Shown here piece after piece: positions 24,044 to 32,714 of a stretch of DNA of 39,870 nt; within the stretch, counting starts at the first letter, position 1, and the number at the start of each line of letters is the position of its first letter. Origin of the DNA: RGIG5579 sp045597125 (lineage in GTDB: Bacteria > Bacillota > Clostridia > Oscillospirales > SIG627). Location of the stretch: assembly GCA_045597125.1 (NCBI GenBank), contig JAZODR010000056.1:1-39870 (forward strand), given 5' to 3'. The translations under genes and the position numbers were made by a program. Under the pieces are notes generated by a model. It searched no databases. It worked only from the letters and a program-made list of their open reading frames with translations, and was not told where the DNA came from.

Positions 24044-24800
24044 TTTCTCTCTCCTTTAGAATCGTACATATTGTATAAAGATCTTCTTCTGTCGTCAGTT
24101 TGAAATTCGGCCCATTGATATCACAAAGTTTTACAGGAAAACCGGCATGCTCAGCAAGAGAGCAGTCATCCGTAGCAGAGAAGTTATCTTTTTCAGCAAG
24201 TGTGATTGCAACGCGATACAAATCCGCTTTAAAAACCTGAGGAGTTTGCACTGCATAAAGATCTTCTCGAGAAACCGTTTCTAAAATAACGCCGTCTTTG
24301 CCCGCTCGTTTCATTGTATCAGAAACCTTTTTTGCGGCAGTAGCAGCGCCATAACGATTGGCTTGCTCCAATAGCATAGAAATATGAGAGGGTAATATTA
24401 AAGGTCGTGCGGCATCGTGAATCGCTACAATATTGCAGTTTTTGGAAACATGAGAAAAACCCAATGAAACAGATTCTTGACGGGTTTTACCTCCTGCAAC
24501 AATGCATTTTAATTTTGAAATTCCGTGATCCGCACATAGCGCGGCAATTTCCTCTTTTTGATCGTTACGCACTACAACAATAATTTCATCAATGTCTCTG
24601 CATTTTTGAAATGCGGTCAAAGAATATAAAAGGCAAGGCTTTTTATTCAATTCTCTCAATTGTTTCGGTGCACCGCCCAGACGGGTTCCGCTTCCCGCCG
24701 CAGCGATGATCCCTGCTGAAAAACGCTTTTCATATTCGCCCGGAAAAAGCTTTTGGATTGAATTTTTGATTTTCACCGCTGCAATTTCTATTTTTTTCAT
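24036..24800 (-). CDS. ispD: 2-C-methyl-D-erythritol 4-phosphate cytidylyltransferase
   Basis: Couples CTP to methylerythritol 4-phosphate in the MEP pathway. The 254 residues contain the nucleotide loop IIAAAGSGTRLGGAPKQ (about 31-47), VAGGKTRQESV, VAIHDAARPLI, ETVSREDLYAVQTPQVF and TDDCSLAEHAG. About 28 basic residues precede the usual family start; the ATG at 24800 has GAGG at good spacing and no better internal start is visible, so I kept the extension. Its promoter overlaps that of the divergent lipoprotein gene. Confidence 0.95.
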   Translation of the reverse strand: MKKIEIAAVKIKNSIQKLFPGEYEKRFSAGIIAAAGSGTRLGGAPKQLRELNKKPCLLYSLTAFQKCRDIDEIIVVVRNDQKEEIAALCADHGISKLKCIVAGGKTRQESVSLGFSHVSKNCNIVAIHDAARPLILPSHISMLLEQANRYGAATAAKKVSDTMKRAGKDGVILETVSREDLYAVQTPQVFKADLYRVAITLAEKDNFSATDDCSLAEHAGFPVKLCDINGPNFKLTTEEDLYTICTILKERENG

Positions 24801-24832
24801 ATTAACCTCATTTATCGTTTCACTACATATCC

Positions 24833-24861
24833 ATTATAGTACACATTTACTTGACTTTCAA
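24833..24861 (-). promoter_or_regulatory. ispD-ispF promoter
   Basis: On the minus strand TTGAAA (24861-24856) and a perfect TATAAT (24838-24833) have a 17-bp spacer. The -35 shares bases with the -35 of the opposite promoter. Confidence 0.82.
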
Positions 24862-24879
24862 GTATTCTTTTGCTAGAAT
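24851..24879 (+). promoter_or_regulatory. Solute-binding lipoprotein promoter
   Basis: TTGACT (24851-24856) and TAGAAT (24874-24879) have a 17-bp spacer, 22 nt before the ATG. It overlaps the divergent ispD promoter, so the two RNA polymerases would compete. Confidence 0.82.
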
Positions 24880-24900
24880 AAAAAAAGAAAGTGGTGTTAT

Positions 24901-26346
24901 ATGAAAATAATAAAAAAACAAACTCTCCTTAATCTATTTTTATCAGCAGCCTTACTTCTTAGCTCTTGTTCCTCCTCAGTTCCTGCTACGAACGCTGAGC
25001 TTCCCTCCATCATCGAAACTAAAGAAAATATAACAAACGGCAATGAAATGAATTTCTACGATCAAATATTGTCAAAACGAATTGATAGAGATTTTCATGG
25101 ACGAAACTTTAGGATTGCAACAGACAATACCGAAATACTTCTTGATGACAACGGGGAGAGTTTACTAGGCAAAGAGCATTATTTGCGCAATGCCTCGATA
25201 GAAAAAAAGTATAATATCAAGCTTACATTTACCGAAGAAAGCGGACTTGTAACCATTGCTGACCGCATTAGAACAGAAGCATTGGCAGGGACAGATTATT
25301 GCGATTTGATTTTGATGGAATCAACCGGCTTTCAATCTTTGGCCTCATCTAATTCACTAATCAATGTACGCTCTATTCCCTATTTGGATGTCAATGCGGA
25401 TTTTTACTACGAAAAATCACTGAATGCGACGACCCTTGGAAATATCTCCTACGGTATTGCAGGCGATTTTGTTTACAAACCCGAAGACATTCACGTGGTG
25501 TTCTTTAACAAAACCCTTTTATCTCAATCTCCCTTACCGGATCTGTATTCATTGGTTGAAACCAATCAATGGGATATGGAAAATTTTCTTCTTTATTCAG
25601 AAGAGGTATATTCGCTTGCCAGAGAGAACGGCACAAACATTTACGGAATTTTCTCCGCAATAAGCCCGGACGATTTAGTAAAAGTTTTTTGGGCTGCTAG
25701 CGGAATGGATTTTTTTAAAAATGAATACGGAACTCGTCCGGAACTGATTTATAACAACGAAAATACCGAGAATTTCATTACACAATTCAGAAATATTTTC
25801 TTCAGAAGCGGAACATTTTCCTCATCAAATGTTCAGCAAAGTGCAATTTCATCTTTTACAAACGGCGAGGGGCTTTTCCTAATAGCACCGCTAAGTACCG
25901 CTTCTCAAATTGTCGCTCGCGGAATTGATTGGGGTATTGTACCGATTCCAAAAATGAATATCAATCAAAATCATTACTATTCCTACACAGATCAAGGTTA
26001 TATCTTAGCCGGTTTTGCAAAAGGCACCGTGGATCAAAATTTCTCTGGAATTATCACATCAGCACTCTTTGCAACGTCTAAAGGGATAAATCAGAAATTT
26101 GCCTTGCAAACTTACCTGAATTTATATTTTTCTTCGCCAAAAGATGCAGAAATGATGAAAATTGCAATTGAAAACCCCTACTATGATCCTGTTGAATTTT
26201 TTGGGCAGATTGATTCTTCATACACCGCTTCCACACAAACTCTGCTTTACCGTTCTGCCTCAAATGGAACAAATTTTAATGCACTTTACAAACAGTATAC
26301 AAAAATGCTTGATAAATATTTAGATACAATTTTTTCAGAAAGGTGA
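24901..26346 (+). CDS. Extracellular solute-binding lipoprotein (ABC type 1-like)
   Basis: 481 residues with a lipoprotein signal: basic MKIIKK, a hydrophobic core and the lipobox LSSC with C23 as lipidation site. A Ser/Thr-rich linker and a periplasmic-binding-protein-like body follow (ALAGTDYCDLILMESTGFQSLAS, IHVVFFNKTLLSQ, NQWDMENFLLYSEEVY, IDWGIVPIPKMN). This resembles sugar/oligosaccharide-binding proteins of carbohydrate ABC importers. No permease or ATPase gene is near, so it either serves a remote transporter or has another role at the cell surface. The next gene, a 32-residue membrane peptide, starts 5 nt after its stop. Confidence 0.85.
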   Translation: MKIIKKQTLLNLFLSAALLLSSCSSSVPATNAELPSIIETKENITNGNEMNFYDQILSKRIDRDFHGRNFRIATDNTEILLDDNGESLLGKEHYLRNASIEKKYNIKLTFTEESGLVTIADRIRTEALAGTDYCDLILMESTGFQSLASSNSLINVRSIPYLDVNADFYYEKSLNATTLGNISYGIAGDFVYKPEDIHVVFFNKTLLSQSPLPDLYSLVETNQWDMENFLLYSEEVYSLARENGTNIYGIFSAISPDDLVKVFWAASGMDFFKNEYGTRPELIYNNENTENFITQFRNIFFRSGTFSSSNVQQSAISSFTNGEGLFLIAPLSTASQIVARGIDWGIVPIPKMNINQNHYYSYTDQGYILAGFAKGTVDQNFSGIITSALFATSKGINQKFALQTYLNLYFSSPKDAEMMKIAIENPYYDPVEFFGQIDSSYTASTQTLLYRSASNGTNFNALYKQYTKMLDKYLDTIFSER

Positions 26347-26351
26347 TAACG

Positions 26352-26450
26352 ATGAAAAAGAAAATAAAGGTCTGGTTAGTAAGAATTTTAGTTTTTATTT
26401 TGGCACTACTCTTTATAGTGTCACCGGTCATTTTTTCAATAATGTCTTAA
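26352..26450 (+). CDS. 32-residue single-span membrane peptide
   Basis: Not recognised. It starts with MKKKIKVWLVR and continues with one hydrophobic helix (ILVFILALLFIVSPVIF) ending in SIMS. The positive N-terminus predicts an N-in orientation. AGGTG at 26341 gives a correctly spaced SD, the ATG is 5 nt after the lipoprotein stop, and a strong terminator follows directly, so it is the second gene of a two-gene unit. It may be a small membrane partner of the solute-binding lipoprotein. Confidence 0.7.
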   Translation: MKKKIKVWLVRILVFILALLFIVSPVIFSIMS

Positions 26451-26451
26451 C

Positions 26452-26483
26452 AAAAAATGCAGGCTTTTAGCCTGCATTTTTTT
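26452..26483. terminator. Bidirectional terminator between membrane peptide and birA
   Basis: TGCAGGCT and AGCCTGCA pair around TTT, with six A before and seven T after; the genes on either side converge on it. Confidence 0.92.
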
Positions 26484-27213
26484 ATATGTGTAAAACCATA
26501 TAACCCGAAGAGAAAGATTGAACTTTTCCGTTTACTTCCACAAGTAAATTAAATTTTTCATCAATTCCCAAGCATTTACCAAAAACAGAAGAATGGTAAT
26601 GCTCAATTTCTACTTGCTTTCCAATATGAATACAACGATTACAGTAATCCATATAAGCATCATTATTGGAAATTCTGTCGTAACGAAGTATATTGCAATA
26701 CAGCGCTTGTATAAGATCATTTTTTTGCTTTTCATTAGCAGAATCGGCAATCCAACCTAAACGAGATTCAAGCTCCGAAGGAATGTAATCGGGTTTCGTA
26801 AGATTAATTCCGATGCCAATCAAAAAATAGCCATCAATTGCTTGGCACAAAACACCGCCTGCTTTACGCAATCCAACATAGATATCGTTGACCCATTTTA
26901 TACCACAAGATATGCCAAAGACCTGTTCAATGGAATGGCAGACTGCCAAAGCGATCCGAGGAGTTAGATTGTTTTGCAGAAAAAAATCTTGCTTCAAGCA
27001 AAAAGTCAAATACAAGCCGCTATCTTTCGGAGAATAGAAAGACTTTCCCAGTCTTCCCTGTCCGTTGGTTTGGCGAGATGCAATCACCAGTCCCTCAAAG
27101 GGTGTTCCATTTTTAATACGTTCTTTACAATAAAGATTGGTAGAATTAATTTCTTCAAAAAAAAGCGTTGGGATTCCAATTGTCTTTTCTAAAAAAAGCG
27201 CATCAATTCCCAT
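26482..27213 (-). CDS. birA: Biotin-[acetyl-CoA carboxylase] ligase, monofunctional
   Basis: Activates biotin with ATP and attaches it to carboxylase carrier domains. The 243 residues contain TNGQGRLGKSF (biotinyl-AMP loop, about 50-59), SPKDSGLYLTF, GIKWVNDIYV (about 104-113), KAGGVLCQ with the catalytic-type K117, and a C-terminal SH3-like domain. There is no N-terminal helix-turn-helix, so unlike E. coli BirA it should not repress biotin genes. It overlaps the preceding gene by 11 nt and ends the operon that starts with the degenerate helicase. Confidence 0.95.
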   Translation of the reverse strand: MGIDALFLEKTIGIPTLFFEEINSTNLYCKERIKNGTPFEGLVIASRQTNGQGRLGKSFYSPKDSGLYLTFCLKQDFFLQNNLTPRIALAVCHSIEQVFGISCGIKWVNDIYVGLRKAGGVLCQAIDGYFLIGIGINLTKPDYIPSELESRLGWIADSANEKQKNDLIQALYCNILRYDRISNNDAYMDYCNRCIHIGKQVEIEHYHSSVFGKCLGIDEKFNLLVEVNGKVQSFSSGYMVLHI

Positions 27214-27811
27214 CTTCTACCTCAATACTAAGAATGCGATAGATTTTATATGAGCCGTCTTCTGTTTTAATCAATTGAAAAATCTGGGGAATCGCTTCAT
27301 TGGAATCAACATCAGAACGAAAACTCTTATTGTTTTTAAAAATTCGGTAGGACACTTGAAAATTTATAATATTGATCTCTTTACCATCAAGCTCTTCTGT
27401 TGATGCAGAATGGTACTGAACGTACGGATCATAAATCATTTGCATTGTGAATTTTGGATCCTCATCAAAATAACCATCCACAAATAAATTTTTATATGAT
27501 TCATAGTCTCCGCAAATCACGTCGCGAAAGTATTTCAAGAAAAATTTACATTCAGCTTCCGCTGTATCATAGTCTTTTTCATAAGAAAAAAGCTGTTCAA
27601 CTCCGCCCACACTGTAAAGTAAATCCCGTTGAAACCCCATATAAGCGCGATTCAGAAAAATATTCTCATCATAATTTACAGGGTAATATTCCTTCTCAAT
27701 CAAAGAAGGTTTTTCTTTAGGAAGCAAAAGATAGATGCTTAAAGCAAACAAGAGAATGGCTGAAAATATAATAACGCATAAAACAGTTATCTTTTTTGAA
27801 TCCTTGATCAT
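27203..27811 (-). CDS. Membrane-anchored extracytoplasmic protein of unknown function
   Basis: 202 residues: a basic start, one hydrophobic helix (TVLCVIIFSAILLFALSIYLLL), then a soluble part outside the membrane. The soluble part (CKFFLKYFRDVICGDYESYKNLF, INFQVSYRIFKN, and a terminal IYRILSIEVEDGN strand) has the helix-then-strands order of NTF2-like domains, a tentative reading. GGAGG is about 14 nt before the ATG, which is long. It overlaps birA by 11 nt and follows a four-helix membrane protein. No family recognised. Confidence 0.72.
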   Translation of the reverse strand: MIKDSKKITVLCVIIFSAILLFALSIYLLLPKEKPSLIEKEYYPVNYDENIFLNRAYMGFQRDLLYSVGGVEQLFSYEKDYDTAEAECKFFLKYFRDVICGDYESYKNLFVDGYFDEDPKFTMQMIYDPYVQYHSASTEELDGKEINIINFQVSYRIFKNNKSFRSDVDSNEAIPQIFQLIKTEDGSYKIYRILSIEVEDGN

Positions 27812-27829
27812 AAACGAACTTGATTCCTC

Positions 27830-28249
27830 CTATTTCGTAAAAGGAAATTTGTTTTTTTTCTTAGTCGGTTGTTTTCTCTTAAAAATGATTTGCAGCAGCA
27901 CCGTTCCAAATATAAAAAGAAAATGAACGGCAAGTAAACGAGGAGAAAATGACCATTTTGGGGACAAAATCATTCCTAAAATAATGCTTAAAAAAGAAAT
28001 TAAAGCAGAAGACAAAAGCGTAAATAACGGAGAATTTTCAGAGAATCTTCTGCAAAATAAAGCAATAAGTACCCCCTCTAAAAAAAGAAGGACAATTGGG
28101 AATGCGGCATAATAATTCTCAAAATCCGGAATTCGATATAAGAGATAGGAAAGCAAGAAAAAGACGCCAATTAATGAAAAAAAGGAAAAAATGAGGCAAA
28201 ATATAAGATTTTTCAGAAAGTTTTTAGGTTTTTGTTTGGATTGATTCAT
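27830..28249 (-). CDS. Four-helix membrane protein, YrzE/TIGR04086-like
   Basis: 139 residues from the ATG at 28249, which has a perfect AAGGAGG. Upstream in-frame ATGs up to 28282 would include that SD and are rejected. A basic N-terminus (NQSKQKPKNFLK) is followed by four hydrophobic helices and a very basic tail (FKRKQPTKKKNK). Length and layout match the TIGR04086 family of Firmicutes, whose function is unknown; I cannot confirm membership by eye. It lies between the degenerate helicase and the anchored extracytoplasmic protein in one operon. Confidence 0.75.
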   Translation of the reverse strand: MNQSKQKPKNFLKNLIFCLIFSFFSLIGVFFLLSYLLYRIPDFENYYAAFPIVLLFLEGVLIALFCRRFSENSPLFTLLSSALISFLSIILGMILSPKWSFSPRLLAVHFLFIFGTVLLQIIFKRKQPTKKKNKFPFTK

Positions 28250-28296
28250 AATATCCTCCTTTTTTGAAAGCATATGAATCAATTTAAAAAAATAGA

Positions 28297-31200
28297 CTAA
28301 AAAATCGAACTTTCCGAAACGTCACTATGCAAAAACTGGAGTACGTTTTGCAATTCCTGATCATAAGAATCAAAGCAAGGTACAGAACGCAAGCGATACA
28401 AAGTCCAACCGTGTTTTGTAAAATAATCAGAATTTGCACACTCAACCGCAGCAACATTCGCCCTTTGGCTTAAAATGGAATGATCCGTTAGAATTCCAAG
28501 CAAAAAACTGCCGTCTTTATCAACAACAGCCAAATCAATATAATATCTGCCGCTTTGAAGTCCGGATACAGTTTGGTAACCTCGGGACTCAAGATCCAAT
28601 CTCAAACGCTTTACAATGCTTACCTCATCAGACGGACCAATCACCTGATATGAATTGTTAATCTTGGGAGCAGATAATGCCGCAAACAAAGAGCGAAAAA
28701 CAAAGCCGGAAGGTAAAAGGCTGGGCGTTGTATTTAATTCATCCTCTCGGAAACTGGAAAGTACCAACAGTTTTTCTTTCGCAGAGGAAAGAACGGAACC
28801 AATTGCGTGAAAAGGATCATTTCCGCCAAAGACCGCAAAAGCATCAGGAAGTTTTGCTCCGGGAACACTGCGATCCGCGGCAAAGGTTGCGGAAAAAACA
28901 AGGTAATCGCAAGGATATAAAGCTTCTTCTGCAGAAGAAATATAAAAACGACTGTAATCGGTAAAATAACTTGCTACCTCTTCCTGATGGCGTAACTTTT
29001 GAGCAAATAAGCGCAAAATCAATTTTTTCTGCTCTATGGTTGCCGCAACAATACCAATGCTCTTTCTGGATTCCGACATAGCAAAAGAAACCAATTCCTC
29101 AACTGCACTTTGAGCCTCGTAATAATTCGCGCCTGGATATTCCCCGCCAAATGAACCGGGCAAAATGCGCCATTCAGCAACACTTGAATATCTAGTGCAT
29201 GGAATGCTATAATAACGAAAATCAGAGCGAATATTGGAATAAAAAGCATTTTTAAAATTCGTCAAAGCGGGCACGGAAAAATAAGATGCAGACAGTCTGT
29301 ATTTTTCTTCGCAAATGCTCCATAGATAATCAAAAGAAGGAGCAGACAAATCAAAATTTTGAGATTTTTGTTGCGCATTCTTGGCAAAATTGCCTGCAAA
29401 AGCTACTTGTTTTCCGGAGTAAAAAAGCCATATCAAATCATTTAGAGGAATCGAAGATCTGGATTCAACAAGAATCAAATCAAACAAATTATGTTTGCCG
29501 GAAAACAGTTTTTTTGCCTCATTTAAATCAGAAATAACACAGGGAAATACGGACGCAAAAAGGTTCTTGTCATCAATCAAAAAAGAAGGGGAAAAGGTAT
29601 CACCGGAAATTTCACGTAATGCATCAAAACGAGCAATGGACAAAACCGAATCCAGTTCATCCTTTTCCTTCATTCGACAAGAAGCGTATGAATCCTTAAA
29701 CGATTTTACCGCATCTTCTACGGAAAAATTCTCGGATATCAATTCGGGATGAGCAATAAAATTATGCTCACAAACCGCTTTGAAAAATGCTCGAAGAAAA
29801 CTGCGCTTGATTTCGTCATTGGCAATTTTACCATTTTCAATCGCAATTATAACGCTTTTCAGACCGAAGGAAATAGCGCGATCTTTAATATTTAACCAAT
29901 TACACCAATTTTTTAAATGATCTGCCGAGGATAAAATATCAAGCATATTTTGATATAGTCTTGTAAAATAATCCTCGGAAGCGACAGTTGAAAAGTAGAA
30001 ATCAATCTCATTTAGAAGGAGTTTTTCAAGGTCCCGCTTCAAAACAAAAAACTCATCACATAAATCTCTTAAAATATTTACCTTATCTGAAATCTCATAA
30101 ATTGATTTCGCCCTTAAAAAGTCGCTAACAAAAGCGGGCAAACGTTCCGGGTCAAATGATGACTGATGAACTGCATAGCATTGATAGCACAAGTCGGCGG
30201 AAACAGAAAGCTGTTTCCAGTATCCCGCAGAGTCAACACCGGTAACTGAAAATAACGAAAAAACTCTCTGTTCAGACGCTTCCATCAACACTTTGTTTCG
30301 TTGATAGGTATAAAGTCTTGAAAGAATATATTCAATATTTTCCACGTCACAGTTTGGTTTCAGATAACGCTTTATATTCTTTAAAATGCTATGCTTTTGC
30401 GAAATCGCTTTGAAACCTTTATCACCTAGCAAAGCGTGATAGCGTGTATAAAGATCGGATACGTCTAATTCAAAAACACTATCAAAAAAGCTTACAGATA
30501 TGGTTTTATAAATATTTTCGTTTTCTTCATGGGCCTGTATCAAGGTAGTCGCTTGTCTGAAATTGGATTCAATCTCAGCAGGATTTGCAAAAAACGACTC
30601 CGGCACCTTTTCAAAATCGGCAAAAAGGCGAAACAGATCGCAGAAGGATTTTAATGCGGGAGCAGTTCCAAGGGCTCCAATGGAATCAAAGAGTGGCAGC
30701 ACTTGATCGCGAACAGAAATAATCTGTTCCAGGCAACGCAAAAAATCCTCCAAATGACGAATTAACTTGGATTTAAATTCATAGGAAAAATTCTTATTTT
30801 TAACCAATTGTAAGGGATTTTGATGGACAGAACCAATCTCATTTAAAGATTTAATAATCTCATTGACAGAGGAAAACCAATTCTGTACCATATCATCGGA
30901 CAAAGCGCCAACTTGCTCCGGAGAGAAAATGATCACATCATTGGAATCTCGCAACTGCTCATAGCGATCGGATGCCAACAAAAAAGAGGATACAATGCTT
31001 TTTCCACCTTCAACCGATGAATAATAGGAATTCAAGCTTTCCAGCGAAGAAAGAATTCTCTCTCGGTCTTCAAAAATTGATTCATCAACACAACTGGAGA
31101 CTTTTAAATCGTCTTTCCTGCAGAGGAAATCAGAATCCTTTAAAATATTCCATACAAAGCTGGAATCAAACGATTTTGCGGCGATACGGGCAAAATCATC

Positions 31201-32472
31201 GGGATGATAATTAGGATCTGTAATATATAGGACGTTGCGATGACTCTTTAATTTGATTGCGCATGCTCTGGCAAAAAGAGAAGAAACGCCCGTTCCGCTT
31301 TGGGCGCGAATCAGAGAGAAGTCGTTTGTGAGAATTTTACCTAAAATCTTATTTTGATTTACATCCAAATCTACTTGGAAAGGAATAGATGCTTTCTTCC
31401 CTTCAACAGGAAATTTTCCACCTAAAAGAATTGCTTTTACGCGAGGATCATCTGCGAAATTTTTCCAAAGATAATCGTAATCAGAAAAATCGTGATGAAA
31501 ATCCACATCACTTTTAGACGAAAGAATATAGTTCCCCTTTTCGGAAATACGGGGAGGCAAAGGTAAAATATGATGCTTCCTTGCTTTTTTAACGTTAAGA
31601 AAAACAAGCTTTTCATCATTGAATTGAAGAACGTTTTTAGCATTAAACAGCGCGGTATCGAAGGGAAGACTACTGCCGAAGGCAATAACACTACTATCAA
31701 TCAGATACGTTCCTTCCGGACAGTTATACCCTCCAGAAGTAACGGAAAAAAGCGGAAAATCATCGGGGCGGAGAGTAAACCCGCAATACATTTTTCCTTT
31801 GCCGCAAGATACAAGAAGAGGACAAAAACCGCCTTGCTCCAGAGCAGAAGCAAAAAGAAGCGCAAGTTCAAAAGCATTACCGGATCGTTCCTTGATGACT
31901 CGTTCACACAAACGAACAGGCAAAGGTAATGTGCCGGAATAATCTTCCTGAACAAATGTAATTCTGAGATCTTTAATATTGTCATAAAGCTGCGCAGCAT
32001 AATCGAGAGGATCGGACGCACTGGAAGTTACTTTGATTCGCTCCAATTCCGACTGTGCAGGAGTAACAAAAAACGCCGCACTTTCAGGCATATCGGACCA
32101 ACCGGAAAAATAAAAGTACGGCAAAATTTTGCTGGAAAAATCTTTCTGCGCAAGAACTCGGTCTTGATCATCACGCAAAACAACCGAAATACATATATCT
32201 TTTATCTGTTTTTCGGAGGCCAGATAAGAAGCATCTAAACTAATAAAGTCACATGAAAGAAAACGATAACCGTTTGGAGCAATAAAGTCAATACTTTGCT
32301 CAGCAGAAAAAATAATGTTCGGGCTGGAAATGACTTGTAATTTCAAAGCAGAAAAAGCCAGGTCACTCAAATTCTCAATATAAAGAGAATCAAAAAGAGA
32401 AAACCCGGAATTTAAAGCGCCAAAGCTATAATTCTTTTTACTGTTCAATTGAATCTTAAACAAATTTTCCAT
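28297..32472 (-). CDS. Giant DUF4011-type helicase/nuclease-like protein with degenerate catalytic motifs
   Basis: 1391 residues, uninterrupted. An N-terminal beta-rich domain is followed by a transglutaminase-like segment (ERSGNAFELALLFASALEQG, where relatives have a catalytic Cys). Next comes a helicase core: DVNQNKILGK (Q-motif-like) and the Walker A position SGTGVSS near residue 393, where GTGKS is expected. Long helical insertions follow, then the Walker B position LILVESRSS near 1000 (relatives have DEAS). SIGIVAATIEQKKLIL, YLVFSATFAADRSVPG and SSAKEKLLVLSSF match later SF1 motifs without the VTRAR arginines. The end (about 1290-1380, YYIDLAVVDKDGSFLLGI then LTDH) matches the MTES_1575-type PD-(D/E)XK nuclease without its ECDG. 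The architecture is that of large bacterial helicases often linked to defence; activity is probably lost. The SD is weak (TGGGG). Confidence 0.75.
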   Translation of the reverse strand: MENLFKIQLNSKKNYSFGALNSGFSLFDSLYIENLSDLAFSALKLQVISSPNIIFSAEQSIDFIAPNGYRFLSCDFISLDASYLASEKQIKDICISVVLRDDQDRVLAQKDFSSKILPYFYFSGWSDMPESAAFFVTPAQSELERIKVTSSASDPLDYAAQLYDNIKDLRITFVQEDYSGTLPLPVRLCERVIKERSGNAFELALLFASALEQGGFCPLLVSCGKGKMYCGFTLRPDDFPLFSVTSGGYNCPEGTYLIDSSVIAFGSSLPFDTALFNAKNVLQFNDEKLVFLNVKKARKHHILPLPPRISEKGNYILSSKSDVDFHHDFSDYDYLWKNFADDPRVKAILLGGKFPVEGKKASIPFQVDLDVNQNKILGKILTNDFSLIRAQSGTGVSSLFARACAIKLKSHRNVLYITDPNYHPDDFARIAAKSFDSSFVWNILKDSDFLCRKDDLKVSSCVDESIFEDRERILSSLESLNSYYSSVEGGKSIVSSFLLASDRYEQLRDSNDVIIFSPEQVGALSDDMVQNWFSSVNEIIKSLNEIGSVHQNPLQLVKNKNFSYEFKSKLIRHLEDFLRCLEQIISVRDQVLPLFDSIGALGTAPALKSFCDLFRLFADFEKVPESFFANPAEIESNFRQATTLIQAHEENENIYKTISVSFFDSVFELDVSDLYTRYHALLGDKGFKAISQKHSILKNIKRYLKPNCDVENIEYILSRLYTYQRNKVLMEASEQRVFSLFSVTGVDSAGYWKQLSVSADLCYQCYAVHQSSFDPERLPAFVSDFLRAKSIYEISDKVNILRDLCDEFFVLKRDLEKLLLNEIDFYFSTVASEDYFTRLYQNMLDILSSADHLKNWCNWLNIKDRAISFGLKSVIIAIENGKIANDEIKRSFLRAFFKAVCEHNFIAHPELISENFSVEDAVKSFKDSYASCRMKEKDELDSVLSIARFDALREISGDTFSPSFLIDDKNLFASVFPCVISDLNEAKKLFSGKHNLFDLILVESRSSIPLNDLIWLFYSGKQVAFAGNFAKNAQQKSQNFDLSAPSFDYLWSICEEKYRLSASYFSVPALTNFKNAFYSNIRSDFRYYSIPCTRYSSVAEWRILPGSFGGEYPGANYYEAQSAVEELVSFAMSESRKSIGIVAATIEQKKLILRLFAQKLRHQEEVASYFTDYSRFYISSAEEALYPCDYLVFSATFAADRSVPGAKLPDAFAVFGGNDPFHAIGSVLSSAKEKLLVLSSFREDELNTTPSLLPSGFVFRSLFAALSAPKINNSYQVIGPSDEVSIVKRLRLDLESRGYQTVSGLQSGRYYIDLAVVDKDGSFLLGILTDHSILSQRANVAAVECANSDYFTKHGWTLYRLRSVPCFDSYDQELQNVLQFLHSDVSESSIF

Positions 32473-32498
32473 AAAAACCCCATAAAATTACTTCTAAC

Positions 32499-32527
32499 AT
32501 TCTAACATAAATATCAAAATTCGTCAA
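32499..32527 (-). promoter_or_regulatory. Promoter of the helicase-like/birA operon
   Basis: On the minus strand TTGACG (32527-32522) and TAGAAT (32504-32499) have a 17-bp spacer, 26 nt before the ATG. Confidence 0.85.
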
Positions 32528-32560
32528 TAAGAAAATCGATTAGGCCATGTTTTCTCAATA

Positions 32561-32592
32561 AAAAAAGATGACTCAAATGAGTCATCTTTTTT
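32561..32592 (-). terminator. tRNA-Arg terminator
   Basis: GATGACTCA and TGAGTCATC form a perfect 9-bp stem around a 2-nt loop, with A6 and T6 flanks. It follows the CCA end of the tRNA directly and insulates the downstream operon promoter. Confidence 0.92.
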
Positions 32593-32666
32593 GGCACCCG
32601 CAGCGGGAATCGAACCCACAACAACCCCTTAGGAGGGGGCCGTTATATCCATTTAACTATGCAGGC
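32592..32666 (-). tRNA. tRNA-Arg (anticodon CCT)
   Basis: 75 nt with an encoded CCA end. The acceptor stem GCCTGCA pairs with TGCGGGT (with G-U pairs). The D arm contains AGTTAAATGGATATAAC. The anticodon stem GCCCC/GGGGT encloses the loop CTCCTAA, giving anticodon CCT for the codon AGG. The T arm has GGTTCGATTCC. It has its own promoter and terminator and is a single-gene unit. Confidence 0.97.
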
Positions 32667-32682
32667 AAAAATTGACAAAAAG

Positions 32683-32711
32683 ATTATAATAGAGCTTTCA
32701 TGTTTTGTCAA
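32683..32711 (-). promoter_or_regulatory. tRNA-Arg promoter
   Basis: On the minus strand perfect TTGACA (32711-32706) and TATAAT (32688-32683) have a 17-bp spacer; the -10 is 16 nt before the tRNA. The -35 begins 3 nt after the stop codon of the upstream lipoprotein gene. Confidence 0.92.
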
Positions 32712-32714
32712 TAA

